A program made the position numbers and the translations under genes. A stretch of 64,000 nt of DNA from Rhynchopus euleeides (lineage: Eukaryota > Euglenozoa > Diplonemea > Diplonemida > Diplonemidae): assembly GCA_963210315.1 (NCBI GenBank), contig OY723315.1, positions 682,001-746,000 of the forward strand, read 5' to 3'. Each line of letters starts with the position of its first letter. The stretch's first letter is position 1. Of this stretch, positions 1-9,348 are shown piece by piece. The notes under the pieces are model-generated. The model was not told the DNA's origin. It saw nothing but the letters and a program-made list of their open reading frames with translations, and made no database searches.

Positions 1-40
1 CGTGGCGCACGCGTGGGACGGGGTGCCACCGTGCGCACAG

Positions 41-871
41 TCACAGGGGCAGGCTCGGGAGTTGCGCGGGGTGCAGGAGTCGGGGGCAGGGGGGCAGGGG
101 GGCGGGTGGGGCGCCAGCCGGGCTGCAGATGGTCGTAGCGATGGGGTGATCGCTCAACGAGGAGTCACGCACCTCTGCTGAGGACCCCACAGACATGTCT
201 GTCATCACGTACATCACGTTCTGCACGCGCTCCGGTGCGAGGTACGGCTCCAGCCCGGCGTCCAGCAGGGCGTCCAGCCTCTTGTAGTTCCGCCCGAAGT
301 CGTTCAGCCTGATGGTATTCATGTCACCCGTCACGATGTTGGAGCAGTCCGTGCTGAGATGCGAGGCAACGTAGTCTGCCATCTCATAGGCAAGGAGGTC
401 GTCTGGCCCGTCCAGCCGGGACTTCTCGATGGGGAAGTGCACCGCAAACACACGCACGCACCCACCGTTCGGCATAGACTCCTCAAGGTCCACATGGCTC
501 ACATATGTCCTTCCCCACGAGGGTGCCGCAAACTGCACTGTGTTGGCGGGATTCCTGAACTTGTCTGTCCTGTAGAGAAGCTGTTCGGGCTGCGAGCCGC
601 TCCCGTCAAAGTCAAACGTGGTGAACCCCGGGACAGAGTCCCACTCAGACTCGCGCCGCATGTTCTCGATCACCCCGATAATATCGAAGTCGTAGGATGG
701 CTGGCTGTGCCTTGTGATCCACTCAATCTGCGGGCCGCTGGGGTACCTTGCCTCGTCGCTCACTGTGTTGAAGGCAGCCACACGCACCTCTTGTGTGAGG
801 CGAGCCCCGCCCACAGCAATAGTTGCCCCAACCAGCAGGAGCACCGCAGATGACAGCAGAGCCTTCGTCAT
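41..871 (-). CDS. Secreted endonuclease/exonuclease/phosphatase (EEP) family protein
   Basis: The frame from the ATG at 871 gives 276 residues. The first ~22 are MTKALLSSAVLLLVGATIAVGG, in short a basic start, a hydrophobic core and small residues, which reads as a signal peptide. The body shows the ordered EEP-superfamily signatures: RVAAFNT, an acidic residue in DIIGVIEN (the metal-binding Glu position), a His in VFAVHFP, the VTGDMNT motif (usually GDxN), and LSDHP near the end (catalytic SDH). Members of this fold hydrolyse phosphodiesters in nucleic acids, inositol phosphates or sphingomyelin; the substrate here cannot be told. The frame stays open upstream to 1156, but that stretch is low-complexity and the ATG at 871 directly starts the signal peptide, so I chose it. 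The proline-rich tail is near-terminal and may read into an intron. Single exon, no visible partner gene. Confidence 0.8.
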   Translation of the reverse strand: MTKALLSSAVLLLVGATIAVGGARLTQEVRVAAFNTVSDEARYPSGPQIEWITRHSQPSYDFDIIGVIENMRRESEWDSVPGFTTFDFDGSGSQPEQLLYRTDKFRNPANTVQFAAPSWGRTYVSHVDLEESMPNGGCVRVFAVHFPIEKSRLDGPDDLLAYEMADYVASHLSTDCSNIVTGDMNTIRLNDFGRNYKRLDALLDAGLEPYLAPERVQNVMYVMTDMSVGSSAEVRDSSLSDHPIATTICSPAGAPPAPLPPCPRLLHPAQLPSLPL

Positions 872-2049
872 TGTGGTCTGCTCTATTCCAACCAAATCTG
901 GGATGAAAAGCTGTTCGGGGAGATGTGGTGTAACTAAAGAAGTGGCGTGTATGCACGACTTGAAAAACTGTTGGCTTCCCGCAGCCCCCCCGTGTGAGTG
1001 AATTGGTAGGGAAGGAACCCTGCCACTTACTCTAACCAGACGTGCCGAGCATCTCTGAGGAGATCCGATGAGAGGGTGGGTGGGGCATGCTTGCCGAAAG
1101 AAGGCAGGAATATGAGTCAGTTTTGTAGTCACGACACCAAGGGATCGACCACGCACAAGGAATAGGTGCCAACTTCCAACAAGGGTGGGGCGGTGTTCGG
1201 CATCAGAAGAGGGGGAGTGGGTTCACGCTCAGGTCCTTGCAGAGATATGTCGATCCTACGGGATGCCACAACACAGCCACCTTCCACTGTGTGCACAGCA
1301 GGGAACGAAGGCAGGGCTAACGCCACTCAAGAAGGGGTGGCCGCCCACCGGACGCAACACCGGAGCTCGTTCTGAAGGTTTGCGCTTGTGGAGGGAATAC
1401 ATGCATATGGCATTCGTTTGAGAGTAGACCAGGCCTATCACTCAGTCATTTACACATGCGCGTACTAGCGATTTGCATTTTGTTTCGTAGAGGGCACACC
1501 GAGTGAAACCCTCAATGATGACAGCCAACACGAACACATTCCCATATTCCCGATGCACCTTCGCATTCACGGCGGACCAAGATCCCGCAAAACAACACCT
1601 CACTTTCCACAGATCCACAGAGGCTTCCTCCCTGTGTCAGTTAAACAGGAAGGCAGCGCATGTAATGCGCATCGGATCGCCTTGCATCATACAGCACATG
1701 TCTAGAACTAGGGGATGGGGGTGGGGGCACAAGTGACATCTGATGCACCGGTGCATCAGATGAAGGGGGGGGGGGGGGGACGAGGGTGAGAAGGGGGGGG
1801 GGGAGGAGGGGGGATCGGGAAAAGAAAAGTGTGGTACATACAACAATATTGAAATCACTAAACGGTGGGGGCGGGGGGGTGTTTTCTGAAACGATTCTCT
1901 GTCCGGATGGCGAGCGTCTCCCCTTCCTCCTGACGAGAGAGGGGGGGGAGAGCTGCTACCGAGAGCCACATCAGAGCAACGGATGGGGGGATGGGCCACT
2001 CAAGAAAGTGGGTTCACTGGCACTGTCGATCTGTGGCCTGCTGCGGTGT
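872..2049. other. Intergenic, no gene seen
   Basis: Only short overlapping open frames of low-complexity composition occur. The stretch 1761-1812 is a run of poly(G) tracts. Nothing supports a gene or RNA. Confidence 0.5.
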
Positions 2050-2343
2050 TCAGTAGTACGAGAGGTACTGCGCCGACGGCGGGTGGCAGTGCGTGGCATC
2101 GCGGAACCTGTAAGGGTTCACCGCCTGTGCGTTGAGCTGCGCCTCACGAACCCCCCTCTCACCAGCCTGCAGGCGGATCTCGCTTGCAAGGCGGCCGACA
2201 TCTGCTTCGATCGCCACACCGGTGACATTGGCAGCGCGCACGTGCGCCTGCAGGTGGCAGTCAGCGGACTGCTCACGCGCCAGGTCCGCCGACCTGTAGT
2301 CCTCACACGCCTTCACCGCCAGGGCACGGCTTGCCTCGGACAT
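2050..2343 (-). CDS. Hypothetical 97-residue Ala/Arg-rich protein
   Basis: ATG at 2343 (MSEASRALAVKACEDYRSAD) to stop at 2050. The composition is clearly more protein-like than the flanks: alternating Ala, Arg, Glu and Asp with hydrophobic residues (AREQSADCHLQAHVRAANV, then EADVGRLASEIRLQAGERG), predicting one long amphipathic helix, followed by a polar tail ending YLSYY. The open frame continues to 2553, but upstream it is Pro/Ser/Thr-rich and probably untranslated. I do not recognise the family. It could be a complete small protein or the last exon of a larger one. The opposite-strand frame 1786-2415 is most likely a shadow. Confidence 0.5.
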   Translation of the reverse strand: MSEASRALAVKACEDYRSADLAREQSADCHLQAHVRAANVTGVAIEADVGRLASEIRLQAGERGVREAQLNAQAVNPYRFRDATHCHPPSAQYLSYY

Positions 2344-3717
2344 ATCTCTCGTGTGGGTGTGTGTGGCTTTGAAATCTGGCAGGTGGGGTGGTACCGATGT
2401 AGAGAATACATCTGATGGAGGAGGGGAATGGAAGGGGGGGAAGAGGGTGTTTGGAGCGACGAGAGAGCGTGCGAGGGTATGGGGTTCGTGAAGTGGAAAA
2501 ATATAGGAGGTGCTCCTCCATTCCCGACGATGTTGGGCAGGCGGTGTGTCCACTATCTAGTGATGCGCTGTGTCAGAAGGTTGCGTGGGGCAACAGCAAG
2601 GCTATGATGAGGGGGTGACAAGCCATTCAAAGTCGGGGGGGGGGGGTCGTGAAATAGAAGTAAAAGGAATCACAAGAATGATCTCCTTTCACAAAATCGG
2701 GGGTGGGGGGTGGGACGCATAACCCTCCGAGTCGTCTATATGGCAACAACCGGCAAAATCGTTACCGTCTGACAGGGAAGGCAAGACGTACTTCAAACAG
2801 CAAAAAGGCAGCATTTGAGATCTGACGGGCACGTTGTCACACACTCACACAATCCAGCAGAGGCTTGGGGCGGTGATGGTGTGTAGGTGTTAATAGTTTG
2901 CTTTGTCGGTAACGACATGCGCCTTCAATACCAAAGGCACCACGTTATGCGCAACGCTGGCTGCGCCGCTGCCACACATACACTGAGTGGACAGTGATCT
3001 GCAGGGTCTCCCCACACACCCTTCCTCCCCCCCCACACACACACACACACGTTAAGCGTTGTTTGTTTGTATAGGTCACACCGAGCGAAACCCTGATGCT
3101 CTCCACATCCACTGTATCTCACACACCACACCTCCCTCTGGGGAAGGGCGGAGGGGGGGTAGCGCATGTTCGTAACAATACAAGGCCTCCTCCTCCCCCC
3201 CATCTTTTTGGGGGTTGGGAGATTGACACCAGGGGGGGGTGGGGGGGGGGGGGGAAAGGGGGGAGGACAGCTGATTCTCAGCAGGCAAGGCATTCTGGCC
3301 ACCACAACTGCATACCCCTCTCCCCCCCCCCGTCTCACAGTCTTTGTCCCCGCTGTGGATGCCCCAACACAGAACGAGAGAGAGCAACCAAATCGAACCG
3401 ACCCAGCTCCTATGGAGCCGGGGAGTGTTGGCAAAAATGGCAGGATCAGATGGCACTGATTTTGGTGTATTTTTTAAAGACGCTCCCTACACACCACCAG
3501 CTCTGTTGTTGGAGTGGGGGGGCTAGGGAGACAAAGACGGAGGCAGGGGGGTGGGAGAGACAGAGAGAAAGGGAGAAAGGGAGGGGAGGGGGGGGGGGGG
3601 CAGTTGGGGGTGGCGTGGGACCGGCAGCTGGTTGTGTTAAGAAAGGTCCACACTCCCCCCCCGTCCCCGCTCTACACCCTCTCCTCAGACAGAGGGGCAT
3701 TCCCTCATGTCGTGGCG
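2344..3717. other. Intergenic with long poly(G)/poly(C) tracts
   Basis: No convincing gene. Long guanine runs at 2635-2647, 3233-3260 and 3587-3600 and a CA run at 3040-3052 dominate. Open frames here are translations of these runs. Confidence 0.5.
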
Positions 3718-5136
3718 TCATGGCGCAACGATCTGGAGGGACGATGGGCAGCAGGACATGGTCACTTCGCCGTAAGGGATCCATTCGCCATCCAGGTCGA
3801 GCTTGCCCTTCGAAGGCGCAGAAGCAAGGGGGGTCAAGGTCAGGGTCGTGGCTTTGTAGTGTTCAATGTAGGGTGCATCTGCACACGATGTGGACTCAAC
3901 CCTGTTGAAGAAGTCGATGATCTGCATCCGGCCAGCCTTGCTCCGCCGCACGAGGGTGACATCAATGTAGCCGTCAGCAAGGCGTGCGAACGGATTGGTC
4001 ATCATCCCTTCGGAGATCTCCGCCACGTTGCTCATCTGCAGGCACAGCAGGTCATCCTCGATCTCCAACGTCTTGGCCTGATCCGAGGGAGGTGCAGGCT
4101 CGAAGGGGGGCCCCTGCGCCTCCTGCCCCTCAGCAGCCAGGGCTGGCTCCCACGCAGACCTCTTCTTGTTGTCCTGCGCCAGGACCATGCGCAGCCTTGC
4201 GGGGTAGGACGACAGGAACACCATCTTCATGACAGCGGTGATGGGGAACCGCGCTGCCCCGAGCCAGCGGAGCCATTCTGAATCGAAGTCGACGTCTGCA
4301 ATCAGGCCGTAGCACATGTGGAGGAAGCCGTAGCGCTCCTTCGGCTCCTCAGGGAGGTCCTGTCCGGCTGTGTGGCGGTGCATCGGTCGTTGCTGTGTCA
4401 CCTTCAGCGCATCAAGCGGCACACGCGTGCCGTGGACCAGGGCCCACACAGCATCCTCGTAGGAACGGATGCCCAGTGTGGAGACCATTCCGTTGCCGGT
4501 GCCGGCAGGGATGAGGGCAACGGTGGTGCGCTTCTTCTGCTTGGCAATGCCGTTGACAAGTTCGTGCATGACGCCGTCGCCACCGATGGTACACGCGATG
4601 TCGGCATCGCCCAGTTGGAGTGCTGCGCCGATCTCGGAGGCGTGGAGGGGTGCGGTGGTCGTGTGGTGTGAGACTTGGATACCGAAGAAATCCAGAAACG
4701 CCTTTGTCTTCTCCCAGATGCTCACTGCCTGGCCAGTCCCGCTGTTCGGGTTGACCACGACGTGGAGAGTGGCGTGGTTGGGGATGCGCTTCGTCGACAG
4801 GGCAGCGTGGGTCAAGGTTTTGGCAAACTCAGTGGCCTCCGCACCTGCTTCGGTGTCAATAGTGTGTGCCTGCGACGTGCGGGCGAAGGGTGATTTGCTA
4901 GACTTCGGAAAGGACCTGACCTCGACGGCACTACCCGAGACAGTGACACGCATGATATCCGACGCGGAGGCAATAATTTCATCGTCCACCAGAAGGCCTT
5001 CCGGTTCCGCAGTGCATGGTTTGCATTTTCCACGCAAGATAGGCATCCGCGGATCGCACCACGCTATTCCTGGAGGGTGAGTGACGTGAGTGGGGTCGTG
5101 GGCTGCACACGCCTGACTTGATGGCTGAGAAGCCAT
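3718..5136 (-). CDS. Sphingosine/ceramide/diacylglycerol kinase-family lipid kinase
   Basis: The frame from the ATG at 5136 gives 472 residues. It carries the DAGK-type catalytic core in order: NPNSGTG (129-135), the nucleotide-binding GGDGVMHELVNG (185-196), PAGTGNGM (210-217), then a second lobe with the conserved Asp-containing segment CYGLIADVDFDSEWLRWLG and the C-terminal LDGEWIPYGEV (C5-like DGE motif). The ~90 residues before the core (VDDEIIASASDIMRVTVSG onward) resemble the PH-like N-terminal domain of sphingosine and ceramide kinases. The family phosphorylates a lipid hydroxyl with ATP at membranes. SphK versus ceramide kinase cannot be settled by eye. A loop rich in Pro/Glu/Ala sits between the lobes. 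The open frame extends to 5205 without another ATG. A possible 3' splice site (CCTCCAG, about 5071) means an upstream exon could replace the first ~20 residues. Confidence 0.88.
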   Translation of the reverse strand: MASQPSSQACAAHDPTHVTHPPGIAWCDPRMPILRGKCKPCTAEPEGLLVDDEIIASASDIMRVTVSGSAVEVRSFPKSSKSPFARTSQAHTIDTEAGAEATEFAKTLTHAALSTKRIPNHATLHVVVNPNSGTGQAVSIWEKTKAFLDFFGIQVSHHTTTAPLHASEIGAALQLGDADIACTIGGDGVMHELVNGIAKQKKRTTVALIPAGTGNGMVSTLGIRSYEDAVWALVHGTRVPLDALKVTQQRPMHRHTAGQDLPEEPKERYGFLHMCYGLIADVDFDSEWLRWLGAARFPITAVMKMVFLSSYPARLRMVLAQDNKKRSAWEPALAAEGQEAQGPPFEPAPPSDQAKTLEIEDDLLCLQMSNVAEISEGMMTNPFARLADGYIDVTLVRRSKAGRMQIIDFFNRVESTSCADAPYIEHYKATTLTLTPLASAPSKGKLDLDGEWIPYGEVTMSCCPSSLQIVAP

Positions 5137-5260
5137 CGACCAGCGACTACTGGCGGTACATTGCCGGGAGCAGGAGACGGTCAGGACACAATACGGTAAA
5201 GACAAATAATAAGGGGAGAAAGCACTCCCGGGGAGGGTCTAGGAGGACAGGGGTGGGGGT

Positions 5261-5304
5261 GGGCGATAAAGACACACAACACAACGGGTTCAGTGAAATT
5301 CAGT
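5261..5304. repeat. Short dispersed repeat, copy 1 (second copy 5801-5844)
   Basis: Both copies follow a GGGGGTGGG tract and share the pattern ATAAAGACAC, ACAAC/TTAAC, (C/T)AGTGAA(A)TT. Copy 2 is at 5801-5844. Identity is moderate and the function is unknown. Confidence 0.45.
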
Positions 5305-5484
5305 AGGTAAGATCGTGCTGCCCACTCCCCCTCTTCCCTCTCAACCACATTTGTACTGAGGCTAAGTGCCAAGAGGCTAGAGGAGGCGGATCTCCAGCCA
5401 TCCCTAATAAAAAAGGTGTGACGGAAATTAGTCGGCCTGCTCCGCGTCGGGGCGCTTCGCGCCCCTCCTCTCCGCAGGCCTCCC

Positions 5485-5547
5485 GCCACCGCCGGGCCAC
5501 GGCCCGCCGACCCGCGTACTGCAGCACCAGTCAACAAGACTGCCACA
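5485..5547. repeat. Dispersed repeat, copy 1 (second copy 6901-6964)
   Basis: About 63 bp containing CACGGCCCGCCGACCCGCGT and CAACAAGAC recurs at 6901-6964 with few changes. Both copies have a nearby CGCTTCGCG-type palindrome or a GACGCGGAGCG word. Confidence 0.7.
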
Positions 5548-6448
5548 CAGGGCTGCAGCGGGCAGGTTGCGTATTTCACCAACACCTTTTTCAGCCAAAA
5601 ATCGAAAATTCACCAAAAAATTCGGATCAGATTAGGCTTGCATGAGTGTCACCAAGGGTTGTTTGGAGTCCGTAGAGATCACGATGGCCAGACTTTCGAC
5701 ATGAGTCGTAGTGGAAAGCCTCTAAAATGCGTGTCCGAATCTGGGGGGGGGGGGGAGGGGGACTGAGGGTGGGACTGAGGGTGGGGGGGGGGAGGGGGAG
5801 GGCCTATAAAGACACTTAACACTACGTGTTTAGTGAATTTCTGGTTCGGTTTGGACCGGATACCGGACCCAAAACGGTCCAAAAACCAGTCGAACAGGTT
5901 CTTCTTGGACACCCGGCCACCAGGTGCACCCCAGAGTTGGACTGAGCTCCACTCTCGCAGGGAAAACAAGGCCTCGGGCCTTCGGCCCTTCGTCCACTTG
6001 TTTCCTGCATTCAGGAGCAGCTTTGGCCTCCTGCGAAACAGGCAATCACTCGATGGCCCACTCAGCGGCTCACTATTTCGGGTGCCTGGGCCTCGTCGCG
6101 TGCGTCAACCGTGCCAGAGGGGGCCCACAGCCAATGGATTGCTTGTCCCCGAGGGCGTGCGACCACCTTGACCAGAGTGGGCGCGTACGCGCTCCGCCAA
6201 CGAGCCGAAGGTGGAGGAGTCTGCGGTGAAACAGAGTAAGCGGACCTGCCGACAGCCGGTGCTCAGCGTCGGCCACACAGGGGTGGGCACGGCACGGGTG
6301 GGCAAAGAGTCGTTGAAAAACGGACGCGGGGAACGCGCGGGGGGGTGCGGGGGGCGCGGGGGGGCGCCGGGGGGCTGGTTCTTGAGCAACAGTCACAGCA
6401 CCCAGCCGGGGGTGCTCATGAACATGGCCCAGAATAGTCACGGAACCG

Positions 6449-6529
6449 CGTAACAAACCGTTCACACCCGAAGAATGGCCAGAAACACCCTCTGGGCGAC
6501 GTATTTTTGGGTGTGAACGGTTTGTTACG
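6449..6529. repeat. Perfect inverted repeat, miniature fold-back element
   Basis: Arms 6449-6469 and 6509-6529 are perfect reverse complements over 21 bp, with a 39-bp spacer. The inner part of the right arm (ATTTTTGGGTGTGAACGGT) resembles the right ends of the elements at 54058-54151 and 54181-54314, so it looks like one small family. Confidence 0.8.
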
Positions 6530-7370
6530 GGCCCCATAGCCCAAAAAAACATGTTTTGGGGGTGTCACTGGCCTGGAAACACTCTGTGGGGTGATTGGTG
6601 TAATTGACATCCCGTATTTCGTACTTCTTTCGTAAGGATTTTAGTGGTAGGGGTGTCGTTTTTCCCCTGCTTTTTTGGCGGCTGGAGTGGCGTATCTTTT
6701 TCCCGGCGCGCTTCGCGCGCCGGGAAGAATGCACGCACTGATACACTCCGTGCAACTCAATGGCAGCCCACGCGCCCCCCGGCAACATACACCGTCCTGA
6801 CAGAACCCACCTTGCTCACACAATACCACGTAAATCATCAAAAGCAGCAGCATGTTGGGAAGGGGGCCTGGGCTCGCCCCCGACGCGGAGCGGGACGACC
6901 GCCACCGCCAAGCCACGGCCCGCCGACCCGCGTACTGCAGCACACCAATCAACAAGACCGCCACAGGTGAGCAACAAAGCCACCATTCGCCTCGGCTGAT
7001 CACGTGGATCATGTTGGCGTGTGGAATAAAGATGGTGTTGCAAGGGGATTACGAACCTGGCGTGTTTAGTAGTGACCGTCTGAGGCCAACTCTGGCACTG
7101 CTCGCTGACCTGATATTTTTTTTTGTGCGGCCTGTGTGGTTGTCTTCGTCGTTTGTCTTCTTCGACCGGACATCCCCTTCTTCTGGAGACACCGATCTAC
7201 ACCATGAACCTCGAGCTGATGCTGGAGCTTTCGGGAGCCTCTGCGAGTGGGTGGCCACGTTTTCTTTGGTGGACGCACCCAAAAGAAAATAAAGAAATAG
7301 AAAAAACCCGAAAAGAGGTCGAGGCACCCGCTCCACTCCAGCACCATGGGGCTGAGGTTCACGGATCACA

Positions 7371-7456
7371 CAGGTGAGGATCCTCTGTGAGGCGCTTATC
7401 CTGAAGACGTACCAGGTGAGGTCCTCTGTGAGGCGCTTATCCTGAAGACGTACCAG
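7371..7456. repeat. Two-copy tandem repeat, 41-42 bp
   Basis: Unit CAGGTGAGG(A)TCCTCTGTGAGG… at 7371-7412 and 7413-7453. Each unit begins with CAG|GTGAGG, which looks like a splice donor, so a duplicated exon end is possible. Confidence 0.7.
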
Positions 7457-7532
7457 TTCCCCGGTCGGTCTCCAGAAACTCGGGCCGCGTCTGGCGCTGT
7501 ATCGCCTCGGCGGGGCTGTCGTCCCTTACAGT

Positions 7533-7796
7533 CTTTTCTGTACGAGGTTTTCCACAGGCTGCACACCTGCCCCGCGGCTGTGTGGCAGTCTTCGCGGAGT
7601 GCAATGCGAAGGTCTGGCCTGACGTGGTGTGACTATTTAGACTCCAGGTGTCTCCACCCTTCCTGGTCTGGGGAGCCTCGGTACCCAAGCAGTTTTCGGT
7701 CATGCCCTGGACCACGGCCGTGCTAGACTCCTGGTGCAGGCACCCGTCATGGTCCGGGGACGGCCCCCCCAGGCAGTTTAACGTCTTACCCAGGAC
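7533..7796. repeat. 264-bp dispersed repeat, copy 1 (copy 2 at 21637-21900)
   Basis: Positions 7533-7796 match 21637-21900 at a constant offset of 14104 with no gap. The flanks differ on both sides. No coding signal is evident. Confidence 0.9.
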
Positions 7797-7959
7797 TGAT
7801 ATCTGTTCCAAGGCTGCTTGGGGCAAGATCAGCAATTCTGTTCATTTCCTTCTACGGGCTCTGAGAACAAAGAACATGAACAACAACAATTCTGATCAAC
7901 AAACCACGCACTGGGCACCAGGCTGGTTGCTGTGCTGGCGGAACGGACTGACGTGACTT

Positions 7960-8503
7960 CTAGGCCTGTGGCATCAGGAAGTCGAGGAGTGTTGCCACCG
8001 CACTGTCCGTGGCGCTCGGCGCTGCGGGAGGGGTCTCCAACAAGGCGCCTCTTTGCGAGGGGATTGAGCTGGCTGCCTTAGCAGCCGGCTTCTTGGCAGG
8101 CTTCTTTGCTGCAGGCTTGGGCCTCCACAGGTTGGAAGGCCTTGCTGACTTAAGGAGGGTCTTCACCTTGTCGGTGCCATGCTTAAGAGCGGCTTCAGCA
8201 CCTTCGCACCTTATTTTGAAAACAAGGCAGCTGCCTTGTTTTCAAAACAAAGTGCGAAGGTGCCACAAACATTGCCTCATGGCTTCGTCCAGAGGCAGTG
8301 TCTCCGTTGCCTCCAGTAAGTTGCCCCACAGAACATGGAGCAGAGGGCGCTTCATCTTGTAGCCGGCCTCCCTCACAGCTGCCTCCACCCCGCCATCGTG
8401 AGCTCCTGCGGTAAGGCTCATTTGAAACACGCCGGTCTGTGCAGCAACTTGTCGTTGAAACCTGAAATGTGAGCCCGGGCATTTTCTTCACCAGTTTCGG
8501 TAG
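7960..8503 (-). pseudogene. Exon of an unknown basic protein, broken by a palindrome
   Basis: On the minus strand a coding-like frame begins after a possible acceptor AG (8505-8504) with LPKLVKKMPGLTFQRQ, continues through AGAHDGGVEAAVREAGYKMK and LLHVLWGNLLEATETLPLDE, and ends at a TAG (7960) after a Lys/Ala/Pro-rich tail (KPAAKKPAKKPAAKAA) of histone-H1 or nuclear-localisation type. A TGA at 8242-8244 interrupts it. That stop lies inside a 66-bp palindrome (8198-8263). Removing exactly those 66 bp restores one continuous frame (EAMRQC joined to EAALKHGTDKVK). This suggests an insertion into a gene, or a small spliced element. I do not recognise the family. No start codon is visible, so it is probably a last exon. 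Confidence 0.55.
8198..8263. repeat. 66-bp palindrome inserted in a coding frame
   Basis: The outer arms (12 bp, containing CACCTTCGCAC / GTGCGAAGGTG) and inner arms (TTTTGAAAACAAGGCAG / its complement, 17 bp) form one near-perfect hairpin with no loop; only two base pairs near 8210-8213 are mismatched. Length 66 is divisible by three, and the insert carries an in-frame TGA on the minus strand. Confidence 0.85.
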
Positions 8504-8792
8504 CTATACTTAGGGATGTTGTTAGAACTGATCTGCTGGGTGTGTCATGTGTCGTATGTATGTGGATGCCGAAGTGGGAGCAAGGCGATCTTGTGAGGTG
8601 ATATCAACGGGACATGACTCGTCTCTTTGCTGCATCGCATCCTGGGCTTGTTGGGTCACCTCAAACATTGAAAGCACACCCCCCCCCCCAAAAAAAAAGT
8701 GCCACCAAAATAAAAAACGACTCCCTACCAGGCGTGTATCTATTTCACGGAATGAAAATAGGAATTTGGGGAAAAAATATTTTTTTGCACTA

Positions 8793-9348
8793 TTTTTTTT
8801 TTTTTTTTTTTTTCGCGTATCCGTCAGGTGGACCACCGGGTGGGGAGAGATCCGGTGTGAGGCACTTGGGTCCGTCCAGGTGGGCAGGGGGAACCTGGGG
8901 GCGGGGGGCCTCAAAACCCGTCTACCAGTGCCGCTTCTAATCTCGTCGGTCTTGTCCCAACCACCACCAGCCAGCCCAGAACGCCCTGACGCTGCGACCT
9001 CGTCGATTTTTCCGTTTCGCCCATCCGCCCAACTCCGCCAACCCAACCAGCCCTACCCTTTCTCCCAGTCAGGGCGGTACTCACACGAGCGGCAAAGCGC
9101 TGGGGGAGGGGGGGGGGGGGGACATCAATAGGGGAGGGGAGGGGAGGGGAGGGGGGAGGAAGGGAGGGGAGGAAGGGGGGGGGGTTATGTTGTTTCTAAC
9201 CCAGACCTGCTGTGCAGAGCCCGGGGGAGGGGGTGGCCAGCCCCTGTCTAACCATTCACAACGGCCACCTGCACACATCTATGAAAGGGGGGGGGGGGAA
9301 GGTCCCGGGGGGGGGGGGGGGGTGGTGGGGGTGGGGACGCTGCTCCGC
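8793..9348 (-). other. Retrotransposon 3' UTR and poly(A)
   Basis: The poly(A) tract reads as T's at 8793-8813. Positions 8814-9130 are shared with 26482-26794. Positions 9131-9348 are long guanine tracts on the plus strand (9284-9297, 9307-9323) of G-quadruplex type. Confidence 0.8.

Noticed and set aside
1786..2415. 209-codon plus-strand frame opposite the 97-residue protein
   Set aside because: Begins in translated poly(G) and is Arg/Gly/Val-rich; the minus-strand frame has more protein-like composition.
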